Shown: positions 16,201 through 23,563 of the stretch, piece after piece
Numbering within the stretch: the first letter of the stretch is position 1
Layout: each line of letters begins with the position of its first letter
Assembly: GCF_003671495.1 (NCBI RefSeq)
Contig: NZ_RCHN01000017.1
Coordinates: 1 to 35,334, forward strand
Direction: 5' to 3'
DNA length: 35,334 nucleotides
Source: Ketobacter sp.
Lineage (GTDB): Bacteria > Pseudomonadota > Gammaproteobacteria > Pseudomonadales > Ketobacteraceae
Notes under the pieces: model-generated
Database searches by the model: none
The model's input: the letters and a program-made list of their open reading frames with translations, nothing else
What the model was told of the DNA's origin: nothing
Translations under genes and position numbers: made by a program

Positions 16201-17376
16201 ATGCTGATCGATTTTTTCTTTGAACTGCACGATGGCAAGGTGCCGGTCAGTATCCGGGAATTTCTGGATCTGTTGGGCGCACTCGAAAAGCGAACCGTGT
16301 ACGCGGACATGGAACAGTTTTATTACCTGTCCCGCACCGTGCTGGTAAAAGACGAAAAGCATTTCGACAAATTTGACCGTGCCTTCAAAAAATACTTTGA
16401 CGGCCTGGAAGTCATGGACGACATGTTCGAGTCCATGATCCCCGACGAGTGGCTGCGCAAGGAAATCGAGAAAACCCTGAGCAAGGAGGAGTATGAAAAG
16501 CTCCAGCAGATGGGTGATCTCGATAAGCTCATGGAAGAATTCAAGAAACGTCTTGAAGAGCAGAAGAAGCGTCACCAGGGCGGCAACAAGATGATCGGCA
16601 CCGGGGGCACTTCACCCTTTGGCGCCTACGGGCAGAACCCGGCCGGTTTTCGTATGGCGGGTCCCGGTCGAACCGGCAAGGCGGTGAAAGTCTGGGAGAA
16701 ACGCCAGTATCGCAACCTGGATGATTCCGTTGAATTGGGTGTGCGTAACATCAAGATGGCCCTGCGCCGCTTGCGCAAATTCACCCGCGAAGGCATGCCG
16801 GATCAACTGGACATCGATGACACCATTACCTCCACCGCCCGAAACGCCGGTTATCTGGACATTAAAATGGTGCCGGAACGCCGTAACGGGGTTAAGGTAT
16901 TGCTGTTCTTTGATGTGGGCGGTTCCATGGACCCCTATGTGCGCACCTGTGAAGAGCTGTTCTCCGCCACCCGCGCCGAGTTCAAGCACATGGAGTATTT
17001 TTACTTCCATAACTTCATCTACGAAGGGGTGTGGAAGGACAACAATCGACGCTGGACCGAGCGTACTGACACCCTGGATATCCTGCGCACTTACAGCAGC
17101 GACTACCGGGTGATCTTTGTGGGGGACGCCACCATGTCGCCCTATGAGATCAGTTCGGTGGGTGGCAGTGTGGAACATTGGAATGAAGAATCCGGTGAGA
17201 CCTGGATGCGCCGGGTGAAAGAGCATTTCGATAAGGTGATCTGGTTGAATCCGGAGCCGGAGAATACCTGGGAATTCACCACCTCCGTCAGCTGGACTCA
17301 AAAACTGGTGGAAGACAAGATGTATCCGCTGACGCTCAAGGGGCTGGAGGAAAGCATGCGCTATCTTTCCCGTTGA
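16201..17376 (+). CDS. vWA domain protein, CoxE-like partner of MoxR
   Basis: Cytosolic 391-residue protein paired with the MoxR ATPase. The N-terminal half is helical and charged, with a coiled region near 85-125 rich in Lys/Glu. A Gly-rich hinge (about 127-160) leads into a vWA domain that starts at VKVLLFFDVGGSM (about 231-243). The adhesion-site motif is D238-x-G240-x-S242, so the middle serine of the usual DxSxS is glycine; GDATMSP (D309) supplies the later conserved acid. The domain is complete at the C-terminus. The start is the ATG 2 bases after MoxR stops. It is followed by a strong bidirectional terminator. It probably acts as substrate adaptor for the ATPase. Confidence 0.9.
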   Translation: MLIDFFFELHDGKVPVSIREFLDLLGALEKRTVYADMEQFYYLSRTVLVKDEKHFDKFDRAFKKYFDGLEVMDDMFESMIPDEWLRKEIEKTLSKEEYEKLQQMGDLDKLMEEFKKRLEEQKKRHQGGNKMIGTGGTSPFGAYGQNPAGFRMAGPGRTGKAVKVWEKRQYRNLDDSVELGVRNIKMALRRLRKFTREGMPDQLDIDDTITSTARNAGYLDIKMVPERRNGVKVLLFFDVGGSMDPYVRTCEELFSATRAEFKHMEYFYFHNFIYEGVWKDNNRRWTERTDTLDILRTYSSDYRVIFVGDATMSPYEISSVGGSVEHWNEESGETWMRRVKEHFDKVIWLNPEPENTWEFTTSVSWTQKLVEDKMYPLTLKGLEESMRYLSR

Positions 17377-17395
17377 TGTGGCAGCACTGAACCTC

Positions 17396-17427
17396 AAAAA
17401 AAGGCGTGATGAACTCACGCCTTTTTT
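17396..17427. terminator. Bidirectional intrinsic terminator
   Basis: GGCGTGA (17403-17409) and TCACGCC (17415-17421) form a 7-base stem with a TGAAC loop, flanked by seven A on one side and six T on the other. It serves both the plus-strand vWA gene and the convergent minus-strand MaoC gene. Confidence 0.92.
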
Positions 17428-17442
17428 ATTTCGTACCCAGTC

Positions 17443-17919
17443 TCAGTCGAACAGTTCCACCCTGGGCAACTCCACCGGCTTGGCCACCACTTTTTCCGTG
17501 GGCGCCACCACGGTGGACACGCCCAGGAATACGGTCTCACCGTTCTGATTCTTGATCTCGTTCTGAATCAGCACAATGTTACCCCGACGTTTCTTTTCCA
17601 GCAGTTCCAGGTGCGCGGTGAGGGTATCCCCAGGGCGCACCGGTTTTTTAAAGCGCATCTCCTGACCAGCGTAAATGCTGCCAGGCCCCGGAAATTTGGT
17701 GGCAACGGCCGCACTGATGATGACGGCACACATGGCACCGTGGGCGATGCAGCCGCCAAATGGGGTGGTTTTGGCGTACTCCTCATCCAGATGAATGGGG
17801 TTGGTGTCCCCGGACAATATGGCAAACAGCTTGATATCGTCTTCAGAAACGGATTTGGTGTAGGTGGCGGTCATGCCAACGACCAGTTCGTCAAAAGGCG
17901 TGTTTTCCAGACCGGACAT
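17443..17919 (-). CDS. MaoC-like (R)-specific enoyl-CoA hydratase
   Basis: Hot-dog-fold hydratase that converts trans-2-enoyl-CoA to (R)-3-hydroxyacyl-CoA, a PhaJ/MaoC activity. The 158-residue protein has the hydratase-2 motif SGDTNPIHLD with D38 and H43 as the expected catalytic pair, followed by FGGCIAHGAM. The second half, with YAGQEMRFKKPVRPGDTLT, completes the fold. It is the third of three minus-strand genes (GlpD-like, hydrolase, maoC), with 107 bases between hydrolase and maoC. In P. aeruginosa a similar maoC gene lies beside a lysophospholipase-like gene and the fadD genes (from memory). It could link beta-oxidation to polyhydroxyalkanoate or rhamnolipid-type precursors; no PHA synthase is in the window. 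Confidence 0.92.
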   Translation of the reverse strand: MSGLENTPFDELVVGMTATYTKSVSEDDIKLFAILSGDTNPIHLDEEYAKTTPFGGCIAHGAMCAVIISAAVATKFPGPGSIYAGQEMRFKKPVRPGDTLTAHLELLEKKRRGNIVLIQNEIKNQNGETVFLGVSTVVAPTEKVVAKPVELPRVELFD

Positions 17920-18026
17920 ATTCTGCTCCCTGGTGGGTTTGCAAAGATAGTATCCATCTGTACCAGGCGTGGACAGCGATTAAATGTAACGGATTTTTAG
18001 TAATTGATCAGTTGGTAATCGGTGCG

Positions 18027-19004
18027 TTACGCCGTGGCCTTCGCGCGGGTGGATGTGCTGGCGGCGCCGGGCACCCGGCTGTCCAGCCATTGCAGCATGT
18101 CCGCCACCACTTCGTCCCGATTCAGCTCGTTGAAGATCTCGTGGCGTCCTTCTTCATACAGTTTTACGGACACATCCCTCTGGCCCGCGGAGCGCAGATG
18201 GTTGGCCAGTTTGTGAATGCCGTGTTGGTTGGAGTGGTAGGAAAGCGGGTCTCGCTCCCCGGACAACAGATAGAACGGCAGGTCGTTGGGAATGCTTTGC
18301 AGGTTGCGCAGGCGGCTCAGGGTATCCAGTCCACCGAGGAAATCCTGCCACAGCTGATTGGTGCAGAGGAAACCACAAAGGGGGTCTGCAATGTAGCGAT
18401 CCACTTCGATATTGCAGCGGGTGAGCCAGTCCGCTTCAGTACGGGTATCGCCGAATTTCTTATTGAAGTTACCAAAGGTCTGGTAATCAATGAGGGCGCT
18501 GCGACCTTTGGGGCCGCTGCGCAGTTTCTCCAGTTTCACCAGCATGCGGGGTGCGCGCAAGGCACCGGGGGTGCTGAAGCCGGAACCGGAAAGAATTACC
18601 GCGTCTACGGTATCACCGTGTTTGATGCAATAGTATTGGGCAATGAAAGAGCCCATGCTGTGACCCAACAGAATGATGGGCAGCGTCGATTCGTTGTCAC
18701 GAATGTGCTGGTTGACCCGTTGCACATCCGATTGCACCAGGTTCCAGCCGTTCACGTCGGCATAATGACCCACCAGGCCACCTTGTGGAATGGAGTGGCC
18801 GTGACCCCGATGATCGTGGGCGTAAACCACATAGCCCGCCGCGGTGAGTTGCTCGGCAATGGGCTCGTAACGCCGGCCGTGCTCGGCCATACCGTGGTTG
18901 ATGTGCACCACGGCCTTGGGTGTGGCCCGTTCTGGATTGCTCCACTTTCTGACAAAGATCTTGTGTCCATCAATGCTGGTGAGAAAGTGCTTTTCAGCAA
19001 TCAT
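18027..19004 (-). CDS. Alpha/beta hydrolase, monoacylglycerol lipase/lysophospholipase type
   Basis: Serine hydrolase of the Hydrolase_4 group, expected to cleave monoacylglycerols or lysophospholipids to release fatty acid. The triad is complete: nucleophile S116 in GHSMGS, the acid in SGERDPLS and the histidine in EEGRHEIFNE. The oxyanion motif NHGMAEH is also present, and no signal peptide is seen. The reading frame can begin at a TTG at 19016, but the ATG at 19004 with GGAGA (19014-19010) gives a standard start and a 325-residue protein. It precedes maoC on the same strand. With FadD nearby it would feed acyl-CoA formation. Confidence 0.93.
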   Translation of the reverse strand: MIAEKHFLTSIDGHKIFVRKWSNPERATPKAVVHINHGMAEHGRRYEPIAEQLTAAGYVVYAHDHRGHGHSIPQGGLVGHYADVNGWNLVQSDVQRVNQHIRDNESTLPIILLGHSMGSFIAQYYCIKHGDTVDAVILSGSGFSTPGALRAPRMLVKLEKLRSGPKGRSALIDYQTFGNFNKKFGDTRTEADWLTRCNIEVDRYIADPLCGFLCTNQLWQDFLGGLDTLSRLRNLQSIPNDLPFYLLSGERDPLSYHSNQHGIHKLANHLRSAGQRDVSVKLYEEGRHEIFNELNRDEVVADMLQWLDSRVPGAASTSTRAKATA

Positions 19005-19068
19005 GCAGGTCTCCAATCTTGGTATTGCAAGTCGTGTGTTGCGACTCGTGTGCTAGCACTCGGGTACT

Positions 19069-19106
19069 GCCAGAGTTGAGCCAATGTTGTTGAGCCAGAG
19101 TTGAGC
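19069..19106. repeat. Direct repeat GCCAGAGTTGAGC in the spacer
   Basis: GCCAGAGTTGAGC is present exactly at 19069-19081 and 19094-19106, 25 bases start to start, in the 125-base gap between the hydrolase start and the end of the GlpD-like gene. It may be a regulator half-site pair or a duplication remnant. Confidence 0.6.
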
Positions 19107-19129
19107 AGGGTCGTTCAACAGAGCCTGGC

Positions 19130-20689
19130 TCAATGCAGCCGGCCCGGTGGTACGGGTTTGGACCACATTGTATACCCTTGCTTGCGGGATGGGGAGGGTA
19201 AATGTGCTTCGACCCAGCGCTGTAATCGGGTCACCTCGTCGGTGCTGGCGTACAGGCCCAGGCGGGTGCGCCGCCACAAGATATCTTCCGCGGAGTTAAC
19301 CCATTCATTTTGCATTAGAAACTCGGCCTCCCGCTGATGCAGGCCGGGGCAGATCGGTGGCCCCAGGTCATCCAGGGCGTGACAGCCCTCCAACAATGTC
19401 AGGGTGCGGGCACCATAGGTACGGCAATAGTGGTTCAGCAGGCGGCTTGGCAGCCAGGGGAACTCGCTGGCCACATGAAGGATGAACTGATCAAAGCCCT
19501 GGGGATGCAAATCGCCCCCCGGCAGGGGGCAGCGGGTGGTTGCGGTGGGCTCTGAGGGCAGATAATGGCCGAGCATCTCCACGGCCTCTTCGGCCATGGC
19601 CCGGTGGGTGGCAAAACTGCCGCCGAAAATGGAAATAAGCGGGGAGCGTCCGTCTACACAGCTGAGGTCCAGGGCGTAATCCTCCACGCCTTCCGGAGAG
19701 CCTTCCCGGTCGTCACAGTAAAGGGGTTGCTGGATACAGTAGCAACGGATAACGGCGTCCGCCGCCAACTGCACCTGAAAATACTGGTTCAGTGTGTGGA
19801 TCAGGTCCGTCTGTTCCTGCAGGCTGGGGTCTGCGCTTGCCTCATCGGTGCCGATGCCGGTGACCCTGGATACCAGACAGAAATGCTCCAGATAAGGCGT
19901 GACACTGACGGGGCTGCCGGCCGTTTCAATCTGGTAGGCATGATCACCCTGGTAAAATTTGGGAATCAGCATAAAGAGCTTGCGCTTGGATTCGATCCAG
20001 CAGCGGCTGTCGGAGTCTGCGATCCGGCGCTGCACCTCGTTCACCCGAATCCCCGCCGCGTTAATCAGGCAGCGGCTGGCCACCTGGACTTCCTGTTGTT
20101 CCCGGTTACACAGGGTAATCTGCCACTGTCCCTGGTGGCGATGGGCTGAGATGAACTGATGGTGGGGCCAGATTGAGCCCTGGTGCTGCTCCGCGAACAG
20201 CAGGTTTTCAATCACCAGCCGGGCATCGTCCACCATGCTTTCCTCCATGACCCAGGGCAGGCCGCCCTGGGGTCGCAGTGGAGCGGCCTGGACCCGATCC
20301 GGATGGCGCTTGGCAAGGCCAGCGGTGTTGCCGCCCTGGAGCCAGTTCTGGAACAGCCACAGCCAGATCCGGCTGATGGGGGACGGCTGCCGGTTCGGCG
20401 CCGGGACCACGACAAAGGGCCGCTCTCGACACAGATGCGGTGCCCGTTGTCGGAGTCTGGCTTTCTCTTTGATCACCTTATTGAAATAGGGTAAGTTGTG
20501 GCTGCGAAGGAACTGAATGGCGCCTGGCAGAATCTGATCAGATTGTGAGGAACTGGCACCGCCTACATCGTTGCGATCACACAGGGTGACCGACAAGCCC
20601 CGCCCGGCACATTCTGCCGCGATGGCGGCGCCGCTGATGCCTCCGCCAATGATAAAAACATCCAATAATTCGCCCTGGGTCTTGATCAT
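19130..20689 (-). CDS. GlpD-like FAD-dependent oxidoreductase with altered active site
   Basis: Resembles aerobic glycerol-3-phosphate dehydrogenase along its length (519 residues; GlpD is about 500). The N-terminal dinucleotide site GGGISGAAIAAECAGRGL is intact, and the C-terminal helical domain has the GlpD-type SAEDILWRRTRLGL. Residues that bind substrate in E. coli GlpD are changed, by my manual alignment: Arg54/Tyr55 are Q59/F60 (LPGAIQF replaces IHGGLRY), Arg317 is Q321, Arg332 is E336 and Lys354 is S358. It is thus unlikely to oxidise glycerol-3-phosphate. The ATG at 20689 with AGGTGA is preferred to one at 20713. It heads the minus-strand group with the hydrolase and maoC. Its true substrate is unknown. 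Confidence 0.85.
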   Translation of the reverse strand: MIKTQGELLDVFIIGGGISGAAIAAECAGRGLSVTLCDRNDVGGASSSQSDQILPGAIQFLRSHNLPYFNKVIKEKARLRQRAPHLCRERPFVVVPAPNRQPSPISRIWLWLFQNWLQGGNTAGLAKRHPDRVQAAPLRPQGGLPWVMEESMVDDARLVIENLLFAEQHQGSIWPHHQFISAHRHQGQWQITLCNREQQEVQVASRCLINAAGIRVNEVQRRIADSDSRCWIESKRKLFMLIPKFYQGDHAYQIETAGSPVSVTPYLEHFCLVSRVTGIGTDEASADPSLQEQTDLIHTLNQYFQVQLAADAVIRCYCIQQPLYCDDREGSPEGVEDYALDLSCVDGRSPLISIFGGSFATHRAMAEEAVEMLGHYLPSEPTATTRCPLPGGDLHPQGFDQFILHVASEFPWLPSRLLNHYCRTYGARTLTLLEGCHALDDLGPPICPGLHQREAEFLMQNEWVNSAEDILWRRTRLGLYASTDEVTRLQRWVEAHLPSPSRKQGYTMWSKPVPPGRLH

Positions 20690-20766
20690 GAGGCTCACCT
20701 GAAAAGGGGTCATTAAGACGGGTTATATGCTTATAACTATGGAACATGCAGAAGGACTGTCAACTC

Positions 20767-21600
20767 GTGGCTAAATCTCTTCCTAAACTAGCAAAGTTAT
20801 GTGTTTTCATGGCCTTGGTGCTGCAGTCGTGGGCCTCGGCCTGGGCTGCCCCTAAAGCAGAACCCTGGCCCAAATGGGAGGCACAGGATGCCGCCAGCAC
20901 CGCCACCATCGATCATAGCCCCTGGCAGCAGATACTGGATCGTTACCTGTCCGCATCCGGTGATCCGCAGGCAACCCGTTTTGATTACGGCGCCGTGTCG
21001 AGCCAGGATAAATCGTTGCTCGAGGGGTATCTTTCAACGCTGCAAAACACCCGGATTCTGACCTATAACCGGGCCGAACAATTTGCCTATTGGATCAACC
21101 TGTATAATGCCGCCACGGTCAACCTGATACTGGATCACTACCCGGTGGAAAGCATCCGCGACATCAAGTTTGGCTTCTTCTCGTTCGGCCCCTGGAATGA
21201 AAAGCTGCTCAAGGTCGAAGGCGAGTCCCTCAGCCTAAACGATATAGAGCATCGTATCCTGCGCCCCATCTGGAAAGACAACCGCATTCACTATGCGGTC
21301 AACTGCGCTAGCATCGGGTGTCCCAATCTGGCGCTTAAAGCCTACACCGCGGACAACACCCAGTCCTTGCTGCAGCAGGGGGCAGTGGACTATGTGAATC
21401 ACCCCCGGGGCGTTGCCATTTCCGGCAAGGAATTGCAGTTGTCCTCGATCTACGACTGGTATCAATCTGATTTTGGCGGCAATGAAGAGGGTGTGATTGA
21501 GCACCTGTTGAAATACGCGAAACCGGAATTGGGCAGGCGACTGTCTGGTCACGATCTGGATGTGGATTATCACTACGATTGGGGCCTGAATACGCCGTAA
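20767..21600 (+). CDS. Exported DUF547 protein
   Basis: Protein of the DUF547 family, of unknown biochemical role, often encoded near lipid or oxidoreductase genes. A signal peptide (LCVFMALVLQSWASAWA) precedes the mature domain. The family core is visible: RAEQFAYWINLYNAATVNLILDHYPVESIRD, then RIHYAVNCASIGCPNL with two cysteines, and SSIYDWYQSDFGG. The GTG at 20767 is preceded by AAGGA (20752-20756) and gives about 277 residues. An in-frame ATG at 20746 (284 residues) lacks a ribosome site but is possible. It diverges from the GlpD-like gene with a promoter gap of fewer than 80 bases, so the two are likely co-regulated. Catalysis has not been shown for this family. Confidence 0.88.
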   Translation: MAKSLPKLAKLCVFMALVLQSWASAWAAPKAEPWPKWEAQDAASTATIDHSPWQQILDRYLSASGDPQATRFDYGAVSSQDKSLLEGYLSTLQNTRILTYNRAEQFAYWINLYNAATVNLILDHYPVESIRDIKFGFFSFGPWNEKLLKVEGESLSLNDIEHRILRPIWKDNRIHYAVNCASIGCPNLALKAYTADNTQSLLQQGAVDYVNHPRGVAISGKELQLSSIYDWYQSDFGGNEEGVIEHLLKYAKPELGRRLSGHDLDVDYHYDWGLNTP

Positions 21601-21707
21601 TTTGCGGTAAAGACCCGGTGTGTATCTGGCCCATTTTTGTCAAAACTGGTACCCTCTTGCGCGCTTTGCTTGAACACAACCTGCATCGCCTCAGTGTGTA
21701 TGCCGTG

Positions 21708-21737
21708 AGTCGAATTAGCCCAAGTCGAATTAGCTCA
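21708..21737 (+). repeat. Tandem 15-base direct repeat upstream of fadD
   Basis: AGTCGAATTAGCCCA (21708-21722) is followed at once by AGTCGAATTAGCTCA (21723-21737), 14 of 15 bases identical, ending 50 bases before the fadD ATG. Position fits a pair of activator or repressor sites, but a slippage duplication is equally possible. Confidence 0.7.
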
Positions 21738-21787
21738 GGTCAGTAGCCCTAGACAGTAACCCTCATAGAGAACCGGGGAATAATAAT

Positions 21788-23452
21788 ATGGTAGATAAAA
21801 TCTGGACGGACAAATATCCCGAAGGCGTAACCTCTGAAATCCAATACGGTGACTATGAGTCCGTGCTGGATGTGTTTGAGAACGCCTGTAAGAAGTTTGC
21901 GGATCGCCCGGCGTTCCATAACATGGGGGTCACCATCACCTATGGAGAGCTGGACAAACTGAGCGCCGATTTTGCTGCCTATTTACAGAATCACACCACC
22001 CTGGTGAAGGGCGACCGCATTGCAGTGCAGATGCCCAACCTGATTCAGTATCCCATCGTTGTGTTCGGTGCCATGCGCGCCGGGTTAGTGGTGGTAAACA
22101 CCAATCCCATGTACACCACACGCGAGATGGAACACCAGTTCAATGATGCTGGCTGTAAGGCCATCGTTGCCCTGGCCAATTTCGGGGATTCCGTCGCGGA
22201 TGTGTTGCCTAAAACCGGCATCAAGCACGTGATCATCACTCAGGTGGCGGACATGCAGCCCACCCTGAAGCGGGTGCTGATGAACTTTGTCATCAAACAC
22301 ATCAAGAAAATGGTACCGGATTTCACCATCAAAGGTGCCGTTCCGTTTACCAAAGCCATGGCGCAAGGGGCTGCCGCGCAGTTTAAAGCCGATGACGAAC
22401 CCAGTGCCGATGATGTGGCGGTGCTGCAATACACAGGCGGTACCACCGGCGTGGCGAAGGGTGCCATGTTGACCCACAAAAACCTGGTTTCCAATATGTT
22501 GCAGATGGATTTTATCCTGCGCTCCCTGCGACCGGGGCAGGAAGTGGCCATCACTCCGCTGCCGCTCTATCACATCTTTTCCTTCACCGTGAACTGCCTG
22601 GGTATGATGTCCCATGGCGCCTGCAATGTTCTGATTACCAATCCCCGGGATATTCCGGCGTTTGTCAAAGAGCTGGCCAATCAGCGTTTCACCTGTTTCA
22701 CTGGCCTGAACACCCTGTTTGTGGCCCTGATGAACAACCCGGATTTCAAATCCATTGATTTCAGTTCACTGAAAATGACCATCGCCGGCGGCATGGCCCT
22801 GCAAAAGTCTGTGGCCGACCAATGGGAATCCATGACCGGCAATCGCATCGCTGAAGGCTTCGGCATGACCGAGACGTCACCGGTGGTCTGCGTGAACCCA
22901 CCCCATGCTATCCAGGTGGGCACCATTGGCATTCCGGTACCGGGCACCGATGTGAAGATTGTGGACGAAGACGAGAATGAGCTGGCCATCGGTGAGAGCG
23001 GCGAGCTCTGTGTACGTGGCCCCCAGGTGATGAAAGGTTACTGGCAGCGGGATGAAGCCACCAAAGAGACCATGACCAAAGACGGTGAATGGCTGAAAAC
23101 CGGTGACGTGGCGCTGATCCAGGAAGACGGCTACCTGCGCATTGTGGACCGTAAAAAGGACATGATCCTGGTGTCCGGTTTCAACGTCTATCCCAACGAA
23201 GTGGAAGATGTGGCCTGCACCCATCCCGGCATCATCGAATGCGCTGCGGTGGGGATTCCGGACGAGAAAAGCGGCGAGGCGGTGAAGCTGTTTGTGGTGA
23301 AGTCCGACAGTAGCCTGACCGCGGAACAGCTGATCGCCCATTGCAAGGCGAACCTGACCGGCTACAAGGTTCCCAAACTGGTGGAATTCCGCACGGATCT
23401 GCCCAAAACCAATGTCGGCAAGATTCTGCGTCGTGAATTGCGCGGCCAGTAA
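21788..23452 (+). CDS. fadD: Long-chain fatty acid-CoA ligase
   Basis: AMP-forming acyl-CoA synthetase that activates long-chain fatty acids for beta-oxidation, at the inner face of the membrane. The 554-residue protein has the ATP/AMP motif YTGGTTGVAKGAMLTH starting at Y215, the GFGMTETSPV motif (about 357-366), the fatty-acyl-CoA synthetase signature region with TGDVALIQEDGYLRIVDRKKDMI, and the catalytic lysine near the end (K545 in NVGKILRREL). The length and motifs fit FadD1/FadD2 of Pseudomonas (about 562 residues). An exact tandem repeat lies upstream. A terminator hairpin follows, so it is probably monocistronic. It sits between DUF547 and hrpA. Confidence 0.96.
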   Translation: MVDKIWTDKYPEGVTSEIQYGDYESVLDVFENACKKFADRPAFHNMGVTITYGELDKLSADFAAYLQNHTTLVKGDRIAVQMPNLIQYPIVVFGAMRAGLVVVNTNPMYTTREMEHQFNDAGCKAIVALANFGDSVADVLPKTGIKHVIITQVADMQPTLKRVLMNFVIKHIKKMVPDFTIKGAVPFTKAMAQGAAAQFKADDEPSADDVAVLQYTGGTTGVAKGAMLTHKNLVSNMLQMDFILRSLRPGQEVAITPLPLYHIFSFTVNCLGMMSHGACNVLITNPRDIPAFVKELANQRFTCFTGLNTLFVALMNNPDFKSIDFSSLKMTIAGGMALQKSVADQWESMTGNRIAEGFGMTETSPVVCVNPPHAIQVGTIGIPVPGTDVKIVDEDENELAIGESGELCVRGPQVMKGYWQRDEATKETMTKDGEWLKTGDVALIQEDGYLRIVDRKKDMILVSGFNVYPNEVEDVACTHPGIIECAAVGIPDEKSGEAVKLFVVKSDSSLTAEQLIAHCKANLTGYKVPKLVEFRTDLPKTNVGKILRRELRGQ

Positions 23453-23484
23453 TTCAGCTTACGCCTCCAGATCCCGAACCCACT

Positions 23485-23516
23485 GCAGGCCGGTGCCCAC
23501 CCGGCCTGCATTTTAG
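23485..23516 (+). terminator. Intrinsic terminator after fadD
   Basis: GCAGGCCGG (23485-23493) pairs perfectly with CCGGCCTGC (23501-23509) over a 7-base loop. The tail is only ATTTTAG, so the stem is strong but the U-run short. It lies 33 bases after the fadD stop and before hrpA. Confidence 0.65.
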
Positions 23517-23563
23517 CCCCCAACTCCGGTACAATGCGGCGCCATAACACATGAGGTTCTGGC

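Noticed and set aside
19130..20689. Plain annotation as glycerol-3-phosphate dehydrogenase
   Set aside because: Overall similarity fits, but substrate-binding residues appear replaced, so only GlpD-like is supported.
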